Shown: piece by piece, positions 37,065-47,868 of the stretch
Layout: every line of letters begins with the position of its first letter
Position numbering within the stretch: the stretch's first letter is position 1
NCBI RefSeq assembly: GCF_000165425.1
Contig: NW_001799255.1
Location: forward strand, 124,001 to 188,000
DNA length: 64,000 bases
Direction of reading: 5' to 3'
Source of the DNA: Paramecium tetraurelia
Lineage: Eukaryota > Ciliophora > Oligohymenophorea > Peniculida > Parameciidae
Program-made: the position numbers and the translations under genes
Notes under the pieces: generated by a model
Database searches by the model: none
What the model was told of the DNA's origin: nothing
Seen by the model: the letters and a program-made list of their open reading frames with translations, nothing else

Positions 37065-39417
37065 ATGGATAGCCAGGATCCATCTTCTTAATATTTATTA
37101 TTGGAATTAGGATATGCAAACAGGTTCGGAATAAAAAATAATGTTTGCCTTGTTGCTCCAGCTTATCAATAAGAAAAATAAAAGTCCAATTTAGTTTCTA
37201 TTAGAATTTCTAAGAATAATATTGACGAGAAGGTTCTATTAAAGTACAGAACTCTAAAATTCTTAACTATATTACAACCTGAGTAGTATTTTTAAACTGA
37301 ATATGAACACTGCCTTATCTATGAAAACCTTTATGAGCATCTTTTTACTAAAGAGAAATTGCCCAACTTGACTTATGATGAGGGATAAAAATTTCTACTC
37401 TAACTTGTCCTAAGTATGTTTTTCTGATATTTACATTAGCATTTGCTGAATTTGAGAGAAGGAAAATCTATTGGGAACTTAAGTCTATTAATCAAATATA
37501 TTATATTTAAGGAATAATTTATTTTTCATTATTGGAATATGGATTTGAAAATTTTAATCAGCCGTTTAACTATTTATAAAGTTTCTGGTCCTTTTTTAAT
37601 GAACATTTGAGCTATAAGTTTAATGATGTTGCATAATTAAGATTCGCATAAAGTTTTGATGATATACTTTAATATTTGTTTGTAAAAAATGGAGATCTTC
37701 ACAAAACCCCCTTGTTAGATAGTCCTCCTTATGAAAAAGTTCTACAATATCTATTGAATATTGATAGATTTCATAAATTATATAATGGAAACTGTATTGT
37801 AAAATAATTTAAGAAAAAAGGACTCTTCTCTATTTATCCTAATTTAACTGAAGATATTGTCTATAAATCAACTGAAATTAAAGGTAATGAAGAATCATAA
37901 AAATAACTGATAAAGTAAATTTAAAGAGATATCGAATTGATGGAGTTATTCTCAAATAAGGACAACGTAGCCTCCTGTTTTACATATTTAAGAATTAAAG
38001 AACATGCATTTTTACTTTACAGGAAGTTTACTGGAACATTAGCAGATAGATTTAAGAATTGGCCTAAAAAAGAATAAACTCTCGATTCAATAAGAAAAGA
38101 TGTTTATGTCATTGCATCAAGAACTGCAGATTGTATAACGATTGTTTTATTTTAGCATTAAAAATTTTGCATGAAAAAAATATAATTCATAGAGATTAGA
38201 AACCTGAGAATATTTTCCTTGATAATGAGAATATGTCTTAATCATTCAGTTATGTTGGTGATTTTGACTGCTCTAAGTAAATTAATGATGAATTAGATAT
38301 AACTTGTACCAATGGTGATTGCGCTTTCACCGCTAAATATGATCCCCCTGAAACAAAATTAACCTCAAAATATGATATCTTCTAGTTAGGTTTGATTATA
38401 TATATTCTTGCAAATAAAGGAAAATATATTGGAAAGTAATCACCAAGGTTATTAAAAGATGATGAGCATTATTCATTTTATAGCAAATAGGCTATCCAAA
38501 TATAATTGTCATCTCTTAATTATGATAGTAGATTCATAGATATTATTGCTTAATGCTTGCTCAAAGATCCAGAAAAAAGGCCTGATATATTCTAAGTTTG
38601 TAGTTAGCTATCGATATTCAAAGCCGAAAATAAAATAAAAATTAAATCAAATACTAATATTGAAAAATAAGATTAAAGTAATAATCAATACCAAAAAGTT
38701 TTATAACGAAGTTCTACATTAGACTTATTTTCAGGGGGCAGCTCACCCAATTTGGCTGGACTTGCTTAAAATAATAATTATGATTCCAGTCCAAGCCCTA
38801 CAAAAAGTTAAAAAATTAGGATATTAAGTAATGAAACAGTCTAGAGCTAGGTATTAATTAATTAATAATAATAAAATTATATACCTCCAGCTTAAAATTG
38901 CATTCCTTTTTCATAAGTTTAAGAAAATAAATAACCTTATTATTAATAACAATTGAATTCTCAAAATTTGGATTAAAGTAATTTTGCATAATCTTAATAA
39001 ATTAACTAATAAATATAACAAAACTTTAGTTAAAACATTAATTAAAATTTTAATTAAAACTTTAACTAAAACTTTAACTAAAACTATAATTAAAACTATA
39101 ACTAAAACTTTAACTAAAACTATAACTAAAATTGTAATTATTATAATGTTCCCTAGCCATAACAAAATAGTTACATCAATACACCTAATAATCAATAATA
39201 ATGGACAAATTAATAATAATTTCCACCTTATAGTCAATAATAATATTCAGATAATTAATAATACCAATCCTGTAATCAATAATAATAGTAATTTTAATAA
39301 TAAACAAACAATTAATAATAATTCTAATAATAGATTTAATTTAATCCATAATTATAAAAAACATTGAGTTCTAAAAATATTAAACTTATTAACTCTTAAA
39401 CTGGAGGATTTTAATGA
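37065..39417 (+). CDS. Divergent protein kinase with Asn/Gln-rich prion-like tail
   Basis: The protein starts MDSQDPSSQYLLLELGYANR and has an N-lobe-like segment (LIYENLYEHLFTKEKL). The catalytic loop reads IIHRDQKPEN, the metal site DFD (YVGDFDCSKQ) and the APE equivalent YDPPE, as in the kinase at 20.6-22.7 kb, so the two are probably paralogues or members of one ciliate family. The F-helix segment is KYDIFQLGLIIYILANKGKY. From about 38,650 the sequence becomes Asn/Gln-rich, with a 12-bp minisatellite, Gln runs and Tyr/Pro-rich pieces, ending INSQTGGFQ. Such tails favour self-association in other proteins. Several small introns are needed in the N-terminal half (for example around 37,420 and 38,140); I did not fix all. 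Substrates are unknown. Confidence 0.75.
39022..39129 (+). repeat. 12-bp coding minisatellite, nine units
   Basis: Nine units of a 12-bp motif of the form AAC-TTT-AAC-TAA encode N-F/Y/I-N-Q repeats in the tail of the second divergent kinase. Each fourth codon is TAA, so the repeat is unreadable under the standard code. Confidence 0.9.
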
Positions 39418-39798
39418 TTATATAATTAAAATGTAAACTAAGTGTTTTTCCTAATTTTATTATCTATATTATAAATTCATAAATACATACATATATATAT
39501 ATATTAAATATGATAACCATTAGGAATAAAAAGTATTCAAAGAGGGTGAAATAGAATATTTGAAAAAAATGTTAATTATATAGATATTATTTATTCTAGT
39601 GTTTTGCTTAAGTTCTGTCTTAAATGAAGTATTTAAATTATTTTACACTATTTCATTTATTTTTCTCATGTTTCTACATTGATTAACCTCTACCTATTAT
39701 TATATGCACATTATAATTCCAAAACCATTTGTTTACCGAATTGATTATCAAATATATGAAATAATATACATTTATTAATTCATAAATTTTAATTATTG
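39418..39798. other. Intergenic spacer
   Basis: A 381-bp AT-rich spacer between two plus-strand genes, with an AT dinucleotide run near 39,490. No gene seen. Confidence 0.5.
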
Positions 39799-40484
39799 AT
39801 GAGTGATCAATTTGATGATGATGATTTTGTTGATGGAGAAGAAATCTAAAATAAAAATTCCAGCAAATAAGAAGAAATTAGCACTGAGCAATAAAATCAA
39901 TCTAAAAAAGTTGATGAGATGGATGATGATGAAGAAGAATAAATAATAATTACAGAAGATAATTAACCAAATTCAACAGAAATAGAACAGCAAATCTAAG
40001 ATAATGAAATTCAAGTACAATTCTTTGATCAAACTTAGAGCCAAGAATAGCAGAGTTAAAAAAGCATCGAAAATTAATAAATTATCGAATAATAATAAGA
40101 AACCCATGTAGAAGAGGAAATGAAAAATCCTGAATTATAATAACAAGTAGCAGTAGACAATAATAATATTTAATAATAAAGTATACATAAAGATGAAAAT
40201 ACATAATAAAATGACGAGGATTTTGAGGAAGGAGAAGAAATATAAATTGAAAATGTAGAAGAAAATGTTATGAAAATATAGGAGTAAAATAATTAAATCG
40301 AAGATAAATAAATAGAATCAGAATAATAAGAGCAAGGATAATAAGAATATTAGTTATAATAATAATAATAATAATAACAATAAGAATAACAAAGATAAGA
40401 ATAAGAATAATAACAAGATGAATAACAACAACAATAATAAGAGTAATAATAACAATAATAAGAGTAATAATAACAATAATAAGA

Positions 40485-40521
<37 letters not shown>

Positions 40522-41437
40522 GATTAATAATAACAATATTTAAATCATAATAGTGATACACAATCAGAAGAAGAAATTATAGTATTAGATAAAGATGATA
40601 AACTAGTTGAGGAAGTTCAATAAAAAATTGATGAAGATGATTTTGTGAGTGGAGAAGAGATTGAAATTTAAAATGATAATTAAGAAATTTAGTAGATCTA
40701 AAATAATGATGATGATGAAGATGAATTTGAAGAAGGTGAAGTAATTCAAGAATAAGAAAATAATGAGACTTAAGTTAAGGAAGTAAACGATCAGGCTAAT
40801 AATCAAAATTTGGTAAACTGCTATTCAATATTTAGAGAATGTCCTCTGTTAATAAACATTCAATTGATCAATTATACAATGAATTATGTTAAGGATTTTA
40901 ATGCCCACTTTAAAAGAATTTCGAATTTGATTCAGTGTATTAATTTTTGATTTTGATAGCCCTGCTCAATAATTTAGTTCAATCGAAACTGCTTTGGATA
41001 AAAACAGTGTGAATTACCTTCTTGAAAGAGAGTAAAATCAAATAATATTAAAGATTATAGCATGTCCAAGGCTAGAAAGATTTGAATGGCATGGCAACCC
41101 CATCCAAAATAAACATTAATGAAGTAGGTGTGTCTTAGGAATTAAAGAATGCTTTCCTTGATTAAATTAAGCTCTATACATTAATTTGGACCAAGTATTA
41201 GCCATACATTTAGTATTTATGTTGTCTATGATTAGAATGTCTGACCAATATAATTTTGTGATTGAATACCCTATGTTTGAATATGTGGATGTCTCTTAAG
41301 ACAAGTCTCCAGTTCCAAGAGGAGGAACTTCTCAATTTTAATTAAATGATGTAGGAAGACCAGGATTATAAGAGATATTAGATCTGATTCCTGATTATTC
41401 GAAGCTTTTAGAGCAGACTTTCTCAAATGAAACATGA
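39799..41437 (+). CDS. Acidic polyglutamine protein with unknown C-terminal domain
   Basis: From ATG 39799 the protein is very acidic and Gln-rich. Four copies of a short motif D-x-F-x-x-G-E-E/V-I-Q occur (DDFVDGEEIQ, EDFEEGEEIQ, DDFVSGEEIE, DEFEEGEVIQ). A long Gln tract sits between copies two and three. After about 40,830 the text changes to an ordinary globular type (LVNCYSIFRECPLLINIQLI) and, through introns I could not place exactly, to ALYINLDQVLAIHLVFML, then YNFVIEYPMFEYVDVSQDKS, GGTSQFQLNDVGRPG and a final helix IPDYSKLLEQTF. I do not recognise this C-terminal domain. It may be that two genes are fused in my reading. The stop TGA 41435-41437 lies 50 bp before the polymerase-subunit gene. 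Confidence 0.55.
40357..40536 (+). repeat. Polyglutamine tract written in TAA codons
   Basis: About 60 codons are mostly Gln, and the large majority are TAA, with a few CAA and interspersed Glu codons. One uninterrupted run has 11 consecutive TAA codons near 40,490. It reads as a trinucleotide AAT/TAA microsatellite at DNA level. Confidence 0.9.
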
Positions 41438-41487
41438 AAGTTGTTTTATATATAAAAATATTTTAGTTTTTAATTAAAAATAAATTA

Positions 41488-42560
41488 ATGGATTAGCATA
41501 AACTATAATTTAAGGAGGATCAAATAATGAAAGTAAAATTAATATCCTATACTATGTAGCCTTTTAAATAGGAAAGATTTAATATTAAATAATTTTAAAG
41601 AGATTTAGAAATTAATATTCTCTCGAAAACAGATGAGAAAATAGTATTTGAGATAATAAACATCGATGCTCCAATTGCTAATTCCTTAAGAAGAATTATG
41701 ATTGCTGAAGTAATTCCTTATGTAAATAGAGATCCCAACAATGGCAATTCATAAGGTTCAAGTAATCCAAAACACCAGTGTTATACCAGATGAAGTATTA
41801 GCTCACAGATTGGGGTAATGAAAATTGAAACCATATAAGATTGATACCAATCATAGCAGATCCTTTGTAATTTATTGAGAAAGATGACTAAGAAGAATAT
41901 AATGAATTGAATTCAATAGATTTTACATTAGTTGCGAAGTGTGAAAAAAAACCAAATAGTAAGCATGATGACCCTATTGAATAACAATATACTAATACAA
42001 CAGTGCATTCAAGCAGTTTAATTTGGTAACCAAAAGGACAATAAGCTAAATTGTTTGCTGCTAATCCAATTCGACCAGTTCATTCAAATATTATTATTGC
42101 TAAATTGAGGGAAAATCAAGAACTCAATTTAAGATTGATTTGTGAAAAAGGAGTAGGTAAAAGACATGCAAAATGGTATCACATAAATTCATTTTAGGTC
42201 TCCTGTATGCACAGCCTTTTATAAATTAATGCCATCTATTACTATAAAAAATTAATTAGATGCTTAAAGATAAGAGAAGTTGGCATCTCTATGTCCTATG
42301 AAAGTATTTGGAGTGAAAGGAAACTAAATAAAAGTTGTGAATCCAAGAAACTGCACTACTTGTAGAGAATGTGTAAGAGAAGCAAATGGATTTGAGAAGG
42401 ATGTTGAATTAAATAAAATAGATAATCACTTTATTTGTAATCATCATAGATTTTAAGTATAGTCTCTATCGAAAGTGTAGGATAATATGAAGCTAAAGAT
42501 ATAATGTTATAGGCAATTGAAGTATTTAGATCAAAAGTATAATTATACATTAAGGAATGA
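41488..42560 (+). CDS. POLR1C: RNA polymerase I/III subunit AC40 (RPAC1)
   Basis: Four introns (22, 25, 22 and 26 nt) give 325 residues, close to the human 346. The N-terminal dimerisation domain reads [20 protein letters not shown], continued across the first intron as [20 protein letters not shown] and [17 protein letters not shown], which is the alpha-like motif of RPB3/AC40. The second domain has [28 protein letters not shown] and [16 protein letters not shown], and the C-terminus ends VFRSKVQLYIKE. These blocks fit AC40 better than RPB3, in particular IRPVH and GKRHAKW. AC40 pairs with AC19 to nucleate assembly of polymerases I and III. A Cys motif N-C-T-T-C-R-E-C is present at 42352-42372. 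The start at 41488 follows the upstream gene's stop by 50 bp. Confidence 0.93.
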
Positions 42561-43355
42561 TTTTTTATATTCATTAAATTATAATAATCACTGTATCTAT
42601 AACTATTGCACTTTCCTTTGGGAATTTGTTTTTGATATCCAATTTTTAATAGTAATATTTTCAAATATTAGATTTTAGTAGTGACAAGTAACTTTAATTT
42701 ATTTTTGTAAAGATAAAATAAAGCATAAGTTAATCAAGATATTTTATTGTATTTTTTACTTCTTTTTTATCCTAAAAATAATTAATATAAAAATTAAAAT
42801 AAAATTATAACACTGTCCCTATATCTCAGATGGCCTATATCAGAACTAGCAATGAAAAAATATCGAGGCTGAGCACTTCTAATTCACTTTTCTCAAAAAT
42901 TACTGAAAATTTTATTAAATCTTTTCGTAGAAATATTTTGAAGGATTTTTGAATTATATATTATTGGATTTGCGGATGATTAAAATCTTAATTATTGGAT
43001 TTTCTTCTCTAAAATTTTCCAGATCTATTAAATTGCAATAATCTTTGTTTTAATAAACATTAGATTATCAAATTATGAATTTTATGTATCTAATTGCAAA
43101 CTGGTTATAATGCAATATTTAACTTGGAGATAATAATATCATTTCAGGAATGAATTTATTAAGCATTAATCATATTTTCTTTATTTGCAACATAAATACA
43201 AATATATTGAATAATTATTCTAACAAATATGTGAATATTTAATCTTAGAGATATATTATCTTTATATTCACAGATACATTACGTTTATTGTGATAACTGT
43301 TATTTAGCAGATATGCAAAATTATAAGATCTTAATAATAAAATAAATTTAAATTT
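42561..43355. other. Intergenic region
   Basis: About 800 bp of AT-rich DNA between two plus-strand genes. I see no coding frame with good composition and no RNA gene. Confidence 0.45.
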
Positions 43356-44786
43356 ATGAGTTAAGATAAAAAGTTCTATTTTAATTTTACATCCCCCTTT
43401 GAATCGGTTAGATAAATTGAGATTTTTCCAAAGTCACCAAAAGAGAGGTTCTTTGTTCCAAAAAATGAATAGTTTAAGTAGAAGACCCTTGTACTTTAGA
43501 GGAATTGTCTTATCATTTGTGACAAGAAGGTATCATATAATAATAATATGAAGGGCGCTTCCAAAAAGTATTTTAACATAACAAATGCTTTATTAGAGAT
43601 AGTTAGCCATCCTAAGTTGGGCCTTGGGATATCTTTAACTAAAAATGAAGAAAACTTTACGTTTTATGGACTTGTTGAATAATGGTTTGCATATATGAAA
43701 AAATGGTGTATATAGCCCCATTTTTCTAAAGCATATAGCATTATTGCCTTGATTGGCTAAGGAAGTTTTGCTAAAGTACTTAAAACATATACATTAAAGG
43801 TTTTTAAAATTCAAAGAATCAGTGATAGGAAAGAATTTGCGGTGAAAGTTTTTGATAAAACATTAATGCAATCTTAGGATTAAGCGTCCCTTCTTAAAGA
43901 AATCGAACTTTTAAGAGTGATGAACCACAAGAATATTATCAACATTTAAGAAGCATTTGAAAACGACTAATATATCTATATAGTCCATGATCTGTATAAA
44001 GGAGGAGAATTACATAAGGAACTAATGAAAAACAAGACTTTCTCAGAAAGAGGAGCATTTATCATAGTTTAATAACTAGTTGAGGCGTTACATTATGTGC
44101 ATTCTCATGGTATACTTCATAGAGACATTAAACCTGAAAATATCATTTTAAGAGAAGAAGGAATAATTGATTAGGTCGTTCTAGCTGATTTTGGTTTGGC
44201 AGATTATTACAGAAAAGATTGCAAATATATGTTTACAAGATGTGGAACGCCAGGCTATATAGCACCAGAATTATTATAGGATAAAATTTATGATCATAAA
44301 GTTGATGTGTATAGTTGTGGTGTCCTCTTTTATTATCTTCTAGTTGGAAAAGGACCTTTTGACTCTAATACTTAAGATGCAATAGTAAAAGCAAATTAGA
44401 ATGGTCAGATTGATTTAACTTAATTCACTTTTACAAATGAATGTCTTGATCTTTTAAGAGGTATGTTGGATTCAAACCCTCATAACAGATTTACTCTTGA
44501 TCAAGTTAAATAAAGTTCTTTCTTTAAAAGACATATGGTTGTGAATAATCAAACAAGTAGCTCTACATCTTTAGAAAGCCTAAGTAATTAATCAGAATCA
44601 TAAACAAATTCCCTATAATCATCGCCATATCAATAACAAATATATCAATAAGAATTAAAAAGCAAATAAGTTTAATATGCATCTCCTTTATAATTGCCTT
44701 TGAGAGTTAAGTCCCCAAATTTATCTCCATTAAAAGATCCTTAGCGTCAGATTCTCAATTTACAGAGAGTACCTATTAAGATATGA
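43356..44786 (+). CDS. PH-domain serine/threonine kinase, CAMK-like
   Basis: About 468 residues follow after a 24-nt intron (GTACTTAAA...TTAAAG) inside the glycine-rich region. Residues 1-120 look like a PH-type beta domain (FFVPKNEQFKQKTLVLQRNC, ending [16 protein letters not shown]). The kinase domain is complete: IGQGSFAKV, the Lys in EFAVKVFDK, catalytic [25 protein letters not shown] and a typical F helix ([20 protein letters not shown]). The order of motifs and the IAPELL context fit the CAMK group; no EF hands follow, so it is not a CDPK. The C-terminal 90 residues are low-complexity Gln/Ser. PH domains bind phosphoinositides, so membrane recruitment is likely. A second kinase of the same build is at 55.4-57.4 kb. 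Confidence 0.88.
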
Positions 44787-45966
44787 ATTTATTATATTGA
44801 ATCGAGTTAATTTTATAATTAATAATGTAAAATCTCATTCAAGATTAAGGTTTTTACTCATCTCTAAATAGTGCTCTATAGGTAAATTACAGTTAAGTTA
44901 TGGAAGCTACATTAAATGTACCAAAAAAAAAGAGTTGGTTATTAATTAAATTCTCTTAAAATATAGGAAAAAAATCATACTAAAGTATAATTCAATTAAT
45001 TATATAATTATAAAAGTAGAATTAAAATATTTAGTGAAAAGCTGTTAAAGTAGTTTGTAATCCTATAATTTGATCTCACATTTTCATCTAAATAAAGAAA
45101 TTGAAACAGAAAAATGAATTTAGACTATTATAACTGAATATCTAAATATTTTACAAAAAGAATGCTACATTTTTATGATATATATCATGATTTGCAGTAA
45201 ATTCAATCATTCAAAAGAAAATAATTTTATTAAAAATTCCAAGACTTGAAATACAATTTATTTTAACAATAGAAGTTTAATTATAAATAAAAAATTATTC
45301 TTTATGTTATTATTTATGCTTTTGTAATATTATCATAGATATTTTGAAACCGTACCTTTCCTTTGATTGGCTTGTTATCTTTCAGATTACTTTGAATGAG
45401 TTACTTTAAGTATTAATCTAAATTAGAGGAAATCAAGGAGTTACGCACTTGAAATTCATAAAATTAAAATTATAACTAATAACATAATATACTCTATAAA
45501 CTAAACTTTAAGACAAGTATATTAATTTTAAATTTAGATTCTAGTTAGTATAAATCTTATAAATAACTGAATTCATGTTTTCTTTTAAAGATTTGAAGGT
45601 TTCTATCATATAATAATAATAAAGGGATAAATGATAATTTATTATAAAATGTGTCTGATCCCAAATATTTTTTTGTAATCCTCTGTTAAACTAAATTCCT
45701 AGTCAAGCATTAAGCTTCAAGATGCAATTAAATTCAGATGAATCGCTTTTGCCTCAATATTATTAACAAACTAATCTTTAACAAGGAAAGAAGGAATATA
45801 ATGAATCTTGAAAAATCTGTTACATAATCTAGTATTTAAAGAGAAATTTCAAGAGTTGAAAGTTACTTTTTAGTATCTTACTTCTACCCCTGAGAAAATG
45901 CGTTATAAGCTACGTAATTATATTTTAATTATAAAATGTCCTATACTTAACATATATTGTAATGAT
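44787..45966. other. Convergent intergenic region
   Basis: Nearly 1.2 kb separates the kinase gene from the convergent Nudix gene. A 29-codon plus-strand fragment near 45,722 (MQLNSDESLLPQYYQQ) ends in TGA and may be a relic. Nothing else is convincing. Confidence 0.4.
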
Positions 45967-46403
45967 TCATGGATACTTTTTATGAGCTTTTTCTAAGATT
46001 TCATAATGATCAAATGCAAAGGCTTCCTTTCCCAGTTAAGTAGTTCTTCAACGTTAAGCCATTATGCAGTTTTAGCATCATCTGCTGCCACAGGTTCTGC
46101 ATCAGGTTGAATTTCAACCTTATAAACAATGGAAACATAATGTCCTCTTGGATCTCTGTCAGGAGCCCCTTTAACATCAATTAAATCAACATCTAGCCCT
46201 AAGATTCCGGTTTCTTCTTTAAGTTCTCTTAAACAACATTAAGTTGGATCTTCCCCATAATCTAAATGTCCTCCTGGAAAGGCATATTTCCCTAAAAATG
46301 GTTCGTGTCCTCTTGTTATCAATATAACCTATTTAATTTCGTTTTCACGTTTTCTAAAACATACTGCATCACATGCTAATTAAGGTTATTTTTTTTAATT
46401 CAT
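45967..46403 (-). CDS. Nudix hydrolase, apparent 1-nt frameshift
   Basis: The Nudix box is intact: GGHLDYGEDPTQCCLRELKE followed by ETGIL, matching G-x5-E-x7-R-E-x2-E-E-x-G. N-terminal text (DAVCFRKRENEIKQVILITR) and GHYVSIVYKVEI are usual for small ADP-ribose or nucleotide pyrophosphatases. The natural C-terminus of such proteins, with AFDHYEILEKAHKKYP, is present but sits in a different frame from the body. The break is at a GGGAAAGG run near 46,030 and the span is one base short of a multiple of three. One missing A would give 145 residues. No intron explains it, so it is either a sequence error or a real damage. Without correction the frame runs about 110 bp further. Substrate cannot be told. 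Confidence 0.8.
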
Positions 46404-46479
46404 TAAAATTATAAATATTATAGAAAATCATTAATAATATAGAGTAGGTGTCTTGGTTTGATTTAATAGTGAGAGCGAT

Positions 46480-47208
46480 TCATAGTTGAAGCAACAGATG
46501 TCCAAGGATAAATCGTTTTATTTTTTAAATCTTTTTTTCAGTATCTAAGTGATATTATCCTTATTATCTAGAGCTGGAGTTTTAATTCTAGGCCAAAAAT
46601 TGTTGGAGTTCTTTTTTATTTGTTTTTAATGACTACTTGAATAACCTTAGTGAGTTTCAATTGGTACTGCTTTATTTCTTTTATTTGAATCAGATTAATT
46701 TAATTTAATTTGATTGATCATATTTAGTTAGATTTCCTGGCTATTTTATCGAATTCTGGTTGAAGGTCTTGTCATACTTAATTTTGGAGTGGTTATTTAT
46801 TTAATTGCTTTTTCAAAATTCTTAATATTACTGTAAAGGATTCTTTGTTTTGTTGCTTATTCTCTTCTACTTTACAACTAACTGTAAAATTCTTAATCAT
46901 TTTATGAAGAAAGTTCTCTTCTCTTTTAGCTCAAATAAAATTTTCGCCTTGTGTCTAAAAATTAATTGAATCAATACACTTCGACAAGTATCCTTGATTA
47001 ATAATAACGCATTAGAGTTGCTATTATAAAATTCTAATTCATTATCTGAATTATTTCCTTCCCTTTACACCTAATCTTAGCTGTTATTTATAGGAACACA
47101 ATTCATAAGTGAAAGATTATTATTATTATTAACTTTTCTTTAAGTGGCTCTTAAAACTTTCCTAATATCATCCCATTGTTAATGTATTAATTGTACTTTA
47201 ACACTCAT
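46480..47208 (-). CDS. Uncharacterised basic protein
   Basis: The minus strand from ATG 47208 gives MSVKVQLIHQQWDDIRKVLR, an Asn-rich stretch, then a helical basic middle (MIKNFTVSCKVEENKQQNKE) after at least one small intron, and a C-terminal part ending in TGA 46480-46482. I do not recognise a family. Introns in the middle, for example one beginning GTATGACAAG, are needed to keep the frame, and I have not fixed them all. It lies 76 bp upstream of the Nudix start on the same strand. Confidence 0.5.
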
Positions 47209-47868
47209 TACAAAATATAATTATATTAATGTATTTATATAATCTGTATAGCTCTTATTTTTAAATAATGTAAACTTAAAGTATAAACAAAAAATCTATA
47301 AATCTGAGAGATAAGTCTATCTTTCAGTAACATTAAACTATTCAATAATAATTATTGACGTACCTATGCATAATTTGAAAGTTTGAATATTTAAATTCAT
47401 TTCTAGTATTTATTATTGCATCACACTAATCATCAATGCCTGCTTTTTGTTAAGATAAATAATCATTAATTATTGAATTTAATATAAAATTGGTTGATTG
47501 TCTTAAATATATATATCCTGTATTTTCAAAATACAAAATAATCATTAATTTTCATTCAATCAAGTTCTATATTTAATTTACAGGATTTATTTAGAATAAT
47601 CTGATATCTCTTCTTATATATAAGATATTTTCAATTTATTCATATAATAACTCTTATTTATATCTCTTATATTCTTCTCAAATCTCTTATATAGTGTCAA
47701 ATATACTTGTTAACTATGTTATAATGCTTGAGCTTCTTCTAAGTTAAAAAGATAAGAAAATACGAATCGTTATTTTGGAACATAATATGGAATTATTTAA
47801 GTGATTAATTAGCACTCTTATGTATATATTAAATCTTTAATTTCCATTAAATAAAATAAATAAGAAAA
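47209..47868. other. Divergent intergenic region
   Basis: About 660 bp between a minus-strand gene and the V-ATPase gene. It has TCTTATAT-type short repeats near 47,620-47,700. It should hold both promoters; no gene seen. Confidence 0.45.

Noticed and set aside
38911-39367. Frames of 108 and 127 codons rich in Ile/Leu or Thr/Lys
   Set aside because: They are shifted or antisense readings of the N-x-N-Q minisatellite and Gln-rich kinase tail.
40268-40561. Poly-leucine and poly-isoleucine frames on the minus strand
   Set aside because: Antisense of the TAA polyglutamine tract; they are what a trinucleotide repeat gives in other frames.
46395-46410. ATGA overlap between the gene at 46480-47208 and the Nudix start
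   Set aside because: A different frame of the upstream gene, ending LGHLLLQL at TGA 46480, has much better coding character.
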